Shown: in pieces, positions 33,817-44,802 of the stretch
How positions within the stretch are numbered: position 1 is the first letter of the stretch
Layout of the letters: every line of letters begins with the position of its first letter
Source: Galerina marginata
Lineage: Eukaryota > Basidiomycota > Agaricomycetes > Agaricales > Galerinaceae
DNA: 64,000 nucleotides
Assembly (NCBI GenBank): GCA_023014335.1
Contig: JAECYW010000016.1
Coordinates: forward strand, 1,054,001 to 1,118,000
Reading direction: 5' to 3'
Notes under the pieces: generated by a model
The model's database searches: none
What the model was told of the DNA's origin: nothing
What the model saw: only the letters and a program-made list of their open reading frames with translations
Translations under genes and position numbers: made by a program

Positions 33817-36800
33817 TCATCGACGGCGTCGTAAAGAGTCACTATCCTGTCCTGGCCCCACCAATTCCGGCGGTGAGCCACGTCTCATCGACAAACCGGA
33901 TGCATCGGGACTCAGTCGCGGAGGGCTTTCCGCATCTGCGTCGTTCTCTCCCAAGGAACTTCCTTGGGCCGACACAAGGGGCGATCGAAAGCGCACCCTA
34001 TTTTCCTCCGAATCGTTGTCCCGATCCCCAAGGTCGAGACCAAGGCCATAGACATGTCCGGCGCCAGAACTTGAATGTGAATTTCGGGCAGAATTGTTGT
34101 CGAAGAAGACCGTCGCAGGTGTTCCTGGGATAGGGGGTAAGGATGGAGGAGGTGGGACAGCTAGAGCCTTCTTAGGAACAAGCTTTGGAGGCATATCGCT
34201 GGGTGACATTTTAGGAGGAATTGGGAGGGGGTTCCGTACGGGATAACCTGGACCTTTGTAGATCACCGATGCGTTACTGTCTTCGCGTTGGAGACCGGAC
34301 AGCTTGTTGTGCTCAGTATTTGATCGAGTAACGTTTAGTGTCGAGGAAGTGCTCTGGGGGCTGCCGGCCCTAGATGGTGTTGGAGAGTCATACGGTTCTG
34401 GAGGTGGTACATAGCTTGCGGATGCGTAGGTTGGTCCAAGGTCGGGGTCGGTAAATCCCGTCTTCGGATCAGATGAGTATCCGTAACCCAAATCTGTGTA
34501 CGATGGGGCAGCCTGACGAGGGTCTATGTATCCAGGGAATTGTGACTCTCCGTATGGCTGGTACGATGAAGGTTGGTATGGATCGAAGTATGGCGTATAT
34601 GGATATGGCGCAGGTTGCAATTGCGCCTTTTCTTCAATCCAACCGTCAATCCTCTTTTTCCAGGCCCTGTCCATAGCTTCGCCATATCGACTGAACGTGC
34701 TCAGTATTAACCATGCGTAGACGATTCCTAAACCCAGGACGGTGGTTATAACAATACGAATGGTGAGAAGTGCTCCTTTAGACATGAGAAGTGGGGGGCC
34801 GTTGTCTTGAGGACTGGATCGCCAAACAAAAGACATGATGCATGCAATATACAGGACAAGTGACCTAGTAGAGAATGTTAAACACTGTCGACATTGCTGT
34901 TAATCGTTTAACGTACCAAGTAAGCCAAATAGCTGGCATTGCCAACAAAACCCAAACATTCCACCATATGCCTGTCTTGGTCCTCTTGGCCTCCTAAAAC
35001 CAGCCATATCAAGACGATTATTAGAGCATTGTATATTGAATGAAGGAGAGGAAAAGGTTTTACCAAAGCCCATTCGGCAGCCTTGTAGGTTTTCCGCATA
35101 CTGCCAAATCGGATTATGTACATACACCCATAGAGCAAGCTCATAAGGGCACAGATCAATGAGAAGAGTGCAGTAGATCTCGTGATGGGATCATCTGCTG
35201 CACCTTGAATTTGCAGAATGGTGAGAATGGCACTGTGATTTCGGAGAATTAAACCACGGCAAAACCTATGACGAGGAAGACGCACGATAGAAGAAGAACC
35301 GAGATAATATTAAAAGTTTTCCACTCGCGCATGACCGAATCGATAAAAGACTCCCAGGTAACCTTCAGCCTCTCATATTGCGGAGGCACGTTCGAAGATT
35401 CAAACATGTGGAGGTCAATTTTTCCTTTGTCCTGCGAAGCCGTTTCGAGAGCCATTTTCTTGATTTCAGGCAAGGTCAAGTCAGCTTCCTCGAATATCCG
35501 GGCGACCCTCGAGAAATAAAGGGACGGAAGGCGCAGCAAGAAATGCAAATACAGCTGACTAGGCAACGTAGCCACAAGGAAGGTCACGGCGACAGTCGAG
35601 AATGTCGCCTTCGACTCGGTCGAGCTTTCGTCCCAGGCTGCTTGCGTGGGTGGTTGGTAAGCGTCGAGTCGAGAGCTACGAGAAAATGGCCACGAAAAGA
35701 AGTCCCCAATGCGAGACAACAATGAAGCCTTTGAACGCATGGGATAAACATGGCTTGGGTGTGGAAAGTCGGGATTCGGATAATATGGGTAAGGATATGG
35801 CTCAGCCGGGGGAAACGATGCCGGCGGAGGGTAAACGGGAGTGTCCAGACGAGTCTGGTCGTACGGATCGTACCAGGACATGGCATCAGGGCCATAAACA
35901 GGATGATAAGAGGTAGGTCGACCGGGTGGTGGACTCGGAGGTGGCGATTGCGTTCCGTAAGTCGGTCGTGGTTGGTTTGGGATTCCTTCAGGTAAAGGCT
36001 CGGCCATAGGGGGGTTTGGCACGCTTTCGTTTGTACTTGGACGCCGGACGGGACCTGGCAGGTAAGGAGGCTGCTGACCACTTTGAATAGGGGACATTGG
36101 ACGAGGTTGTTCTTGAGGTTGTTGAGGTCCTTGAGGTTGTAAAGGTCCTTGGGGCTGTTGAGGTCCTTGAGGTTGTTGAGGTCCTTGAGGTCGATCAGAA
36201 CCGTTGGGCACTTGGCTAACTGGTGCACTATAATCTCCTCCCTGACTAGGTCGCGATGCCGACGTCGACTCGTGTCGACCCACTCCAACACTGGCCTGAT
36301 TACTTGGAGGCCAGGAATAACCAACTGGGGTGGTGTAAGTCCCAGAAGCAGGAGGTGCCGACTGAGGTAAGTTTTGACTGCCTCCATACACCGGTTGTTG
36401 AGACTGGGGAAACGAGTAGGGATCACCCATCATTGGCATCGGACCAGAAGATGAAGGATTCGGCATTGGGGTCGACGGAGGACCTGGCATTGGGATGTCG
36501 TCGAAAGTCATATCGTCCTTTTCTTTTTGGTGTTTACCATAGGATTGTGGTCGGAAGGGGTCATTTGCGACAAAGGCATCGATTTTCTTCGCAGTCGGGA
36601 TCTTTGGTGGTACCATGGTCGCTGGCATGGTCGCTGGCATAGTCCCGGACATTTGAGTGGTATTCGAGTAAGGAAGATTGCCTGGAGTAAGGGGTTGTTG
36701 CGATGAGCCAGAGAAAGGTTGAACATTGCCAGGAAATGTTTGTGGTCGGTAGCTCTGGGATGTGCCTCCATAAACAGACTGAGGAGTTTGCATGGAATTG

Positions 36801-37570
36801 GTGGTAGGCGGGCGAAATGACTGAGTTGCCGATTGACCGCTAGGCAGATAAGCTGGCGAAGTTCCTACTGGTTGTGGAGCAGGGTATGAATTAGCCCGTG
36901 CATTTTGCGGTTGTCCTCCAGGATATGAAACTGGACTCCCCAAGTAAGTCCCAGGACGAGGACTTCCATACTGTGACATGGGCGCAGGTGAGGAAAACAT
37001 TTGCGGTGTTGTAGGTGGACGCATGTTTTGGTATGCGTTCTGTGAAGCGGTCGGAGTGCTCGAGTAGGAAGGCTGGTTTGGGGGTTGAACTGCATATGAT
37101 GTTGATGCCGGAGAAAAGCGAGATTGCTGATATGGATACGAAGTAAAGGCACTCGAAGCGTTGGTAGAGTTTCGTGTGTTAGGTTCAAATGAATTGGAAA
37201 CTTGGGATTGTCGGCCAGGATTGGAAGCTGGACTTGCACGACGAACGGGGACGAATTGAGTATTTCTAACGGTATCAGGACGGGCGAGAATATAAGGCTG
37301 TGAATCAGACGGCACAACATTCCCCTGAGAACCAAGGCCAGGCGGGGGAGGCGGAGGAGGAGGCGGAGGAGGAACTGGGCCAACGGTAGTACCGGGACTT
37401 CCCTCTCGTTGGTTTGATGATACAGGTTGGGCAGGGCCATTCTGTAATGCTAACTGGGTATCGTCTTTGGGAGAAGGGCCTGGATTCCCCTCCGATGTGA
37501 CAATTTCGAGGATTGCTTCAGCAGGAGCCCATTTTCCAGATGAATCGATCACAATACTATCACGTTGCAT
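33817..37570 (-). CDS. Large membrane protein with Pro/Gln-rich N-terminus, function unknown
   Basis: Four exons (35266-37570, 35064-35203, 34917-34993, 33817-34864) close exactly in frame to 1189 residues. Residues 1-600 are low-complexity, rich in Pro, Ser, Gln and Tyr, with a poly-Pro run and a PQQPQGP repeat near residues 465-490. A hydrophobic segment (FSTVAVTFLVATLPSQLYLH) and four clearer ones follow: NIISVLLLSCVFLVIGA, ALFSLICALMSLLYGCMYII, VWVLLAMPAIWLTW with SLVLYIACIMSF, and IRIVITTVLGLGIVYAWLIL. A long cytosolic tail rich in Pro/Tyr and Ser ends the protein. Introns 1 and 3 fall inside membrane segments, and the joined sequence restores them. I do not recognise the family. Confidence 0.8.
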
Positions 37571-39032
37571 GGTGTACCCTTACATCACAAAACCATAAGA
37601 TGAGCGTTCAAGCAGCCCAGCAAGAGTGAAGACACACCTGGTCAACAAAAGCCGTTCGCGTACTTTCGACTCGGAGCCGCGCACGAGATGGTCAACAACA
37701 AAGGTTTGGAGAAATGGTCTGCGGCTTCAAGCTTCAGGCACAGCTATTTTGTGGCTCGATATGTCAACTCGGGCCCTGACTACTGAGTGCGAGTTCCTCC
37801 GACATGAAAGGATCCAGATCCAAATCGAACATTCTGGTAGCACGCTGCAAGTAAAAGAGAATTACAGGTGAGAGGAAACTCATAAATTCTTCTGGCAGAA
37901 ACAAATTGTTCATGTTGTGTTCAAGTTGGAAAACAGAATTCCGAACCGTGACCGTAGCAGAAGAAGGAAAGGCTGTCCACCCAACATGTGACTGCGGCTG
38001 CGATGGCCAAACGGCGGTCTAACTATAGGTGTGGCCTCCACGAAAAGAATTAATTAATTAATTAATTGATCGCAGAGAGAGAGAAGGGGACGGAGAAATT
38101 AATATACTCCCTCCCAATTCGATGTAGTCTCTTGAAAAATTTACATTTTGAACCTCGTAGATAGCGAGTTGGAATAGAGCAAAAATATAGAAAATTTCCG
38201 GCGCCTGCGGCGCAATATCCGGGTGCCAAAAGGCCCCGCGGAAAACTCATCTACGTGCGCTTGTGCTAAACAGCCGCGCCAGTGAGATAAAATTTTAGCA
38301 TAGAATACTATTACCATACCGTATCCCTTAGAATAGGCTTGTTTAAATATTTAATCACCAACGCAGTCCAGGATCAATGGGTTCCAAGCCTCAAATTGGT
38401 AGGAAATCGTGTTTTGCACCGATTTCTAGACAGAATTTCGCGCTATTCACAAATTTGAATCGGCTAATATGCTTCTATATTTGTTAGTTCCAAATTACTC
38501 AAGTTTTGTGGAAGGAAGTGGCATATTCATCCTTGAATGGTCAATTTACTGACCAGATCCACCAGTGAAGCTATTTAAACAATTCATTTACTACATTACA
38601 TTAAATGTACATGACTTAAAGGCTATCTAGACTTGTATTTAAATAGTCAGACAACAAATTCGAATTTTTTCAGGTTGATCCAAGATATGTGGAAGGCTGC
38701 AGGGCCTCGTCGAGGCGCTCTCTCTGCCAAATTTCGGCTTCCTAAAGAAGTAAGTCGCGTTAGCTAATGCGGTAAGTCGTGCGAACAAATGTAGTAAGTA
38801 TTTCAAACTCAGATAGGTTTTTGGCAGGCCACACCTATATGTAGTTAGACCGCCGGCCAAACTTGACTAGTTCTCTACCTCCATGATGTTGAATGACTTT
38901 GTTGACTCTGAGGACCGAAGACCATGTTTTATATCGTGTTGAATCTGTCTTAAAATCTTCTGTTCGATAATTTTCCAAACTGCTTTCCTGATCAGCTGAG
39001 CAACCTCAGCAGAAGGATCAGTGACCAGCACC
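37571..39032. other. Divergent intergenic region with a (TTAA)n microsatellite
   Basis: About 1.46 kb between divergent genes. A pure ttaa repeat at about 38049-38068 is followed by a short ga run. The rest is AT-rich; a 75-codon minus frame at 38867-39094 overlaps the next gene and is probably a shadow. Confidence 0.5.
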
Positions 39033-40290
39033 ATGTCCTCCGAGTCTGACTCTACCACGGGCTCCAACTCTTCGAACAGAAGAGCAAGGATCATCAGCGG
39101 TCATACTGATGAACCACCTCTCTATAGCATAGACCTTTCCAAACCTCCGCGGTCAAGGTACGCAGAAATATGCAACGACTACAAGGACGAGATGGCAGAG
39201 CTGGTGACCATCTACGATGAGCTTCTATCGTCTACCCCATCCCCTCGCATCTTTGCCTTCCTGGCAAAAAAACTACTGAGGAAGGTCTCCTCTTTGGAGG
39301 AGACAGAAGAAATCAAAGGCATCTCTAAGGCCGCCCGGATTCCCCTCCACCTCGTTGTGGCATATAATACATTCTTGGATTTATTCTCTGGATGCATGAG
39401 CGGCGGGGTGCAGGCTAAGCTTCCACGAGCCAGGGCGACAAGGATGTTACATTTTCGCAATCTGGACTGGAACATGGAACCTCTCCGTGATATGATTATT
39501 CGTGTTCAATATTTACTCGGCGGCAAAGTCGTCGCGAGGTGGGTAGTTCCACGTCGATGCAATGAGGAAGGAATTTTGACATGAAATAATTAGGGCAGTC
39601 ACTTACGCAGGATATGTCGGCGTCCTGACAGGAGTTAGGTACGTCAATATAGCAAATTCACTCTCTTTTGCTCACTTGGAGTATCATAGGAAAGGATTAT
39701 CTATGTCCATGAATTATCGCGCCAGGATTCAATCCACATCGTCAACACTGAAGAACAGAATCCATCACCTCCTCCTTCTCCTTGGGCATCGACAGTCCAT
39801 CGCCAGCGAACTACGCCAAATCCTGCTCTCTCCGGGGCGTGTACCGACTCTCGACGAAATAGCAAACAAATTTAGCCAATCACGCGTGTCATCTTGCTAC
39901 CTCACATTCTGCACCCCATCTTCCGTCCTCGTAGTGGAGAAAGACCTAACCTCCGCCATAACCCACACCTCTAACGATTTCCTAGCGGTCACGAACCACG
40001 ACCTGGCGATGGAGGCCTGGACACCGGAGCAATGGCGTCACCTCCTTGAGAGTGGCCTCGTTCCGGATCTTGGGGGTGCTCGGGAGATCGTGGAGGAGAG
40101 CATGGAGCGCAAAGAGTGCCTGTGTAATTTGTGGCGGGACAAGGGCGTCGAAAAGACGTCTGTCAACGACGTCAAAAACTGGCTGCGTAGGTACCCGATA
40201 AGAAACGAATGCACCCATTTTTCGTGTATCATGGACCCGTCAGTGCAGGGAGGGGGTCTTCTTTGGGTTGAGACATGTGAAGCAGATTGA
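39033..40290 (+). CDS. Acid ceramidase/NAAA-like amidase
   Basis: Three exons (39033-39538, 39594-39638, 39690-40290) close to 383 residues. The N-terminal half has the NAAA-beta-like region (EPPLYSIDLSKPPRSRYAEI, DYKDEMAELVTIYDELL). It then has a candidate nucleophile Cys in DLFSGCMSGG and the motif HFRNLDWNM, which corresponds to the RNLD motif of the choloylglycine-hydrolase fold. Family members cut amide bonds of N-acylethanolamines or ceramides after self-cleavage that exposes the Cys. The protein lacks a clear signal peptide, unlike the lysosomal animal enzymes. The ATG at 39033 is preferred over an upstream GTG in the same frame. Confidence 0.75.
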
Positions 40291-40988
40291 CATTTGGTAC
40301 GTCGTTATCTATACCTCAGGACACGATCTATCACATCCTCGGAACCGTCGGATTTTTTTTTTCTTGTTGGACCGCATCGAGTACTTCCGAAAAATGAATT
40401 TTTGCTCTACGCTCAAACTTCACCAGTACTACTTTTTCCTATTTGTATCTGTCTTTTTGAACTATGGACTTGCATTCTAGAGCGGATGTTGTGTACTGAT
40501 GTTTAATGTCCAGTCGTAATAACTTGACTACTACTTGACTGAGGCTAACTCAAGAGAGCTTATAGAAAAGAAGAGCCTGGAATGTGAAGTTGACCAGAAT
40601 CCATTATTTTGCTCTACCCCATCCCCATTGCCCCAAGGCACGACAGAACCCTAGCGATCAGGCACTACATCCTTATCTTCCACTCCGGGGAAGTTGCAGT
40701 CTTTCCCATACCGTATCATATGTACTTTGTCCGCGATGCACAAATTAAGTCTTATGCCTACTACTAGTACCCTAGATAAACCCTGCCTCGGACCGCTTTC
40801 GACGTTGAGTAGTCCATATCGTACATACAAGATAAGTAACTAACTCCAAGTGATACAAATGTCTAACTATTCAATCAAACCCAAGGGGATAATTGTTCCA
40901 GCGGCTGAAATACAGATAAATCGAAGAAGTAAGATAAGGTTTTCAGAGCAATTTGACGGAGACAAACCAAAAAAAAAATTAAAGAAAT
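40291..40988. other. Convergent 3' region
   Basis: Between two converging genes; a few A/T runs, no gene. Confidence 0.5.
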
Positions 40989-43900
40989 CTACATGGCCGA
41001 TCCAAAAATTGCTTCGTCGATTTTGACAGCTTCATAGACACGGAAGGTTCGGACGTGGGTCATCTCATCTCGAGAGTAAAGCGGCGAAGCCATGGACGAA
41101 GCAGTGTCGCGACGGGGACGAGTCGCGATGGGAGACCTCGAAGGAGTGGAAGGCGATGGAATCATTGCGGGAAAATCAAGGGTGGTCGGAGTGTTGTCCT
41201 GTATTCTAGGCGTGCTTGGGGTGGCCGGTCGATCGCGCGAGGTCGGCTTCCGCCAGGCATAACGTTGCATAAATTCGCTGAAGGAAGGATAAATAAGGGT
41301 GAGGACTGAAAATTTGTAGCACAATTGGCTTACGATTGTATCTCCCACATTGCTTCACGGTGGTCTGATGATACTGATTCTGCAATGGATCCACGTACAC
41401 TGACAGCGTCAGATTCATCGTCGTTCTCAGCTGAGTCCGACGACTGAGGTGGAGGATTGAATCTGTGACGGAGAAAACTGAAGGAGAATGAAATTAATGC
41501 GTTAGTTAGGAATAGTATATCTTTAACATACCCTTCGTACTCCCACAAAGCCTCCAGTACCGATTCTTCATCGATGTCTTCGTCATCTGTCGCTTCGATT
41601 GCATGCTCTATCAAGTAATTTTTGCATGATAACAGCATTCGTAGATGTTTTGAAGCGTGTATCTCGATCTCCGACTGGTCCATAGGAATAAACGTCGAGG
41701 GCCACAGGACAAGACCAGGAGCCCGCGAAAGCCCCCTTGACTTAGGGCGCGCAGGATCGGAGACGACAGTTTGAGGACCTCGAATACTCTCATCATCACC
41801 AGATTCTGGAGGAGCCAAAGTGAGATGCATGGTTTTGACTTCTCGTGCGTGGCCAAAGACCTGCTTCATGAGATCGAGTATGAAATCACTGGGGTCCTTG
41901 TTGATGCCAAACTTATGCATTAGCATATGTTCGAACAGAGCCTCTAGATCTCCTGCTGTATCGCGGGCACGGTTCCAGGAGTCGGTGCTAATATAGGGAT
42001 AGACTGCGCTCTCGCGACTCCGAGGCGCAGGTTTAGGTTCCGGGGAACGAGCTGGTGTGGTGTTGAACCCGTGCACAGTTGCAGTGTCATCATCAACGTC
42101 TTCCTCTTCGCGGACACCGTAAAGCTCGTAGAAGTCCTCGGCTTCAGTGTCGTCCACGGATAGTCCAAGCCCGGGATTGGTGGTCTCGCCGTCATAGATG
42201 CTGAAGGTCGTAAATGACGCCGATGGAATGGTTATGTCCAAACGAGGGGCTATTGACTCGATGGGTGAGCTATTCCCAGGCGTTTGAGTATTGAGCGCGG
42301 AGGAAGCTGTGCCGTAGGGGAAGAATATCATGTCATCGATAAGTTCTAGTCGTCCTCCGAGCATCAGCACACGGCAGACCTCTTGCAGGACAAATATCCA
42401 GGAATCCGATGTGATGCAAAGGGCCAAACATGACATCCGTACTAGATCGAATGATTCATCGTTGAACGGGAGTCTTTGCTTGAGGCTAAGGTTTCAGGTC
42501 AGGAACAGCTGATCGAGGAATCGAATCAATGATTAACTTACAAGTTTCCTCGAATAAATCGAATATTCTCTGTTACACCTTGCTCGGAGGCCCAAGGTAA
42601 TAACCCCTGTGAGATATCGACCATGTCGTACCCTGTGACTTTTGTTCCATATCCCTTCCAACTGATCGCAGCGTCCAATACCCAGTGGCTGAAGAAGAAC
42701 GGACTTTAGAAGGAAATGAAAGCTTGATTCTGATAAGCCTTACCCTTGACCACAGCCTATGTCAAGTACAGACGTGGGTGGGTTGTTCCCGTAATGATGG
42801 AAACTCGGAGAGGCAGTTGGGTTGAGCCTAACGAGAAGCTCGCCAGTATGGCGATCGCTACGTATTGGGGGAAATAATCAAAACATGGAGAAAATACGAT
42901 TGAGGAATAGACTTACTTGTCAAGCAAGACGGAGTCGTAAGGATCTAGCGGATAACTTCCAATTCGTGACTTGATGCGTTCCGCTCTGTCTCGGCTCTCT
43001 TGGTGAAGGGCAGCTTGGCTGTCTACGTAACTCTGGTTTAGATCTCCATTTACAGGTGGTTGCGCATCGACGGGAGAATGACCATCCAATTCTGACCCAG
43101 ACGGGACCGGATTCGTCCCAAGAGAGGAATCGGTCGCTTTCGCTTTCTTTTTCTTCGTCAGCAAGATACCCATGAACCGCGGTCGCTCTTCGCGCTCGAC
43201 TCCACTCGCGACTTTAGGTGACTTTTTACGAGAGAGGGACAACGCAGCGGGTTTCGAAGGTTGAGCACGCGACCTGCCCACTGGGAAGACATAGCCAGAT
43301 GGCGACGTCAGAGATGCCGAGCTTCCACTGCTAGCGGACGAGCTTAGGGTAGAACTAGTCACCGATTGTTTGCGCGCACGACGGATATCCGAGTTATCGC
43401 TGAAAGACGACGCGGTATCAGAAAATGTGTCCTGGTCTCTTGCAGAAATCGGAGAAGGGTCATTTCGAGTGAGTTGAAATTCGTCCCTTCGTTCAGTCAC
43501 GGACATTTGAGGCACGTTCGTGTTGTCGGATGTTGGAGAACTCAAGTGGCCATCATCCTCCTGCCCTCGACGCGGTTTTCCCTTTCCAATCTTCAGCACA
43601 GGTGAATTCAACTTCTTGGGCACCTTGGGTCGCGCGACAGAGCGAGAGCCAGGGAATACGAACGTGGAAGGAGGTTTTGGAGTGGCATTGTTCGATCTGC
43701 CCGAATCGGAGGAGCCAGATACCGATTCCGGAGCTCCAAAACGTGGAGAGGGTGAAGGAGGAACAGGAGAAGTTTGGAAAGTGACTCGTGCAGGAGAGGG
43801 TGGAGCAGACAATCGATTCCCTTCCTGGCCGCGGTACCAAGCCCTTCCGCTGGCAGGTTCGTCTGAGAATTCAGGAACGTGTAATGATGTGGGAAGCCGG

Positions 43901-44802
43901 ATGGGATTTGGAGAAGGAGGCGAAGGGTACGGAAGTCGTTCGTTATATCCCGGACTGGTCTGTGGAGTATTATGAATCAGAACTTGGAGAGGCGGTCGAG
44001 CGACTTGAGCGGAGATATACGGAAGCTGTGAAGTCGAGTAAGTCGGAAGTGTCGGAGCAGGAGAATGTGTTCGGGAGGACAGTGGAGACGAGGATGAGTC
44101 AAAACGGAGGGAATCCTGGCGGGGGGAAGGGGACGGAGAGGGTAAAACAAATGGTACGCCAGACGGAACAGGTGGAGGATAGCCTGGTGGCGATGGAAAG
44201 GAAGAAAGCGACTGAAGAGCTGATGAAGACTCGACATATTTCGTTGGCACACTGGGCAGACTGCGCTGTCCCTCGTTTCTGGTCGATTGAACTGGAGGTG
44301 CAGGCTGATAGGATGCATGTATGGGAGGAGGAGGTTGATAAGATGCTTCAATGTAAGACATGGGTTCTTGATGACTTCCTGGGGACGAGATTCCACGGGA
44401 AGAGTTTTGTGTGAGTCGTATCTGTTCAAAGTCTTGGGGAGGTGAGGGGTAAGCAGATCGCAGCCCTGACCCCATTAACGGCACCGACGCTTGCATCTTC
44501 CTCGATGACGGAGAGTTGGACTGGGGGAATGGACTAATCCGCGAGGGCTCGGCGCTAAAGGAATTTCGTCTCGTGTGATGATGTTCGGCTAGGTTGTCTT
44601 GGGAGGTATAAGGAGTTGTTTGGGCAGAGTCATGATTAGCGGGGTGGGGAAGGTTGGAACTTGGAGGAAGAGCAGAAGACTCTTTATGAGGAGGGACGAC
44701 CGTCGCCGACTTCGACCGAGAAAAAAAACCTTTGCTAGAACTCGGTCGTTTTTCTTGTCCAGTATTGAGGCGCTTTCTGGATGCGGCTGCCCTGGACGAC
44801 AT
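40989..44802 (-). CDS. SAM-dependent methyltransferase with long disordered flanks
   Basis: Six exons (about 42917-44802, 42744-42857, 42542-42688, 41532-42485, 41334-41478, 40989-41277) give roughly 1178 residues. The first 600 residues are Ser/Pro-rich and apparently disordered. A class I methyltransferase core follows: motif I is TSVLDIGCGQGHWVLDAA, motif II region VTGYDMVDISQG, then NIRFIRGNL, LPFNDESFDLVRMS and VLMLGGRLELIDD. Exon 1 ends and exon 2 starts just before the catalytic core, and motif I is itself interrupted by intron 2. The C-terminal 350 residues continue with acidic and Ser-rich segments. The substrate is unknown. Similar long methyltransferase proteins are common in basidiomycetes. 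Confidence 0.82.

Noticed and set aside
38867..39094. 75-codon minus-strand frame overlapping the amidase start
   Set aside because: Overlaps the first exon of a well-supported gene in antisense; no domain.
43788..44414. 208-codon plus-strand frame
   Set aside because: Antisense to the Ser/Pro-rich first exon of the methyltransferase gene; no domain.
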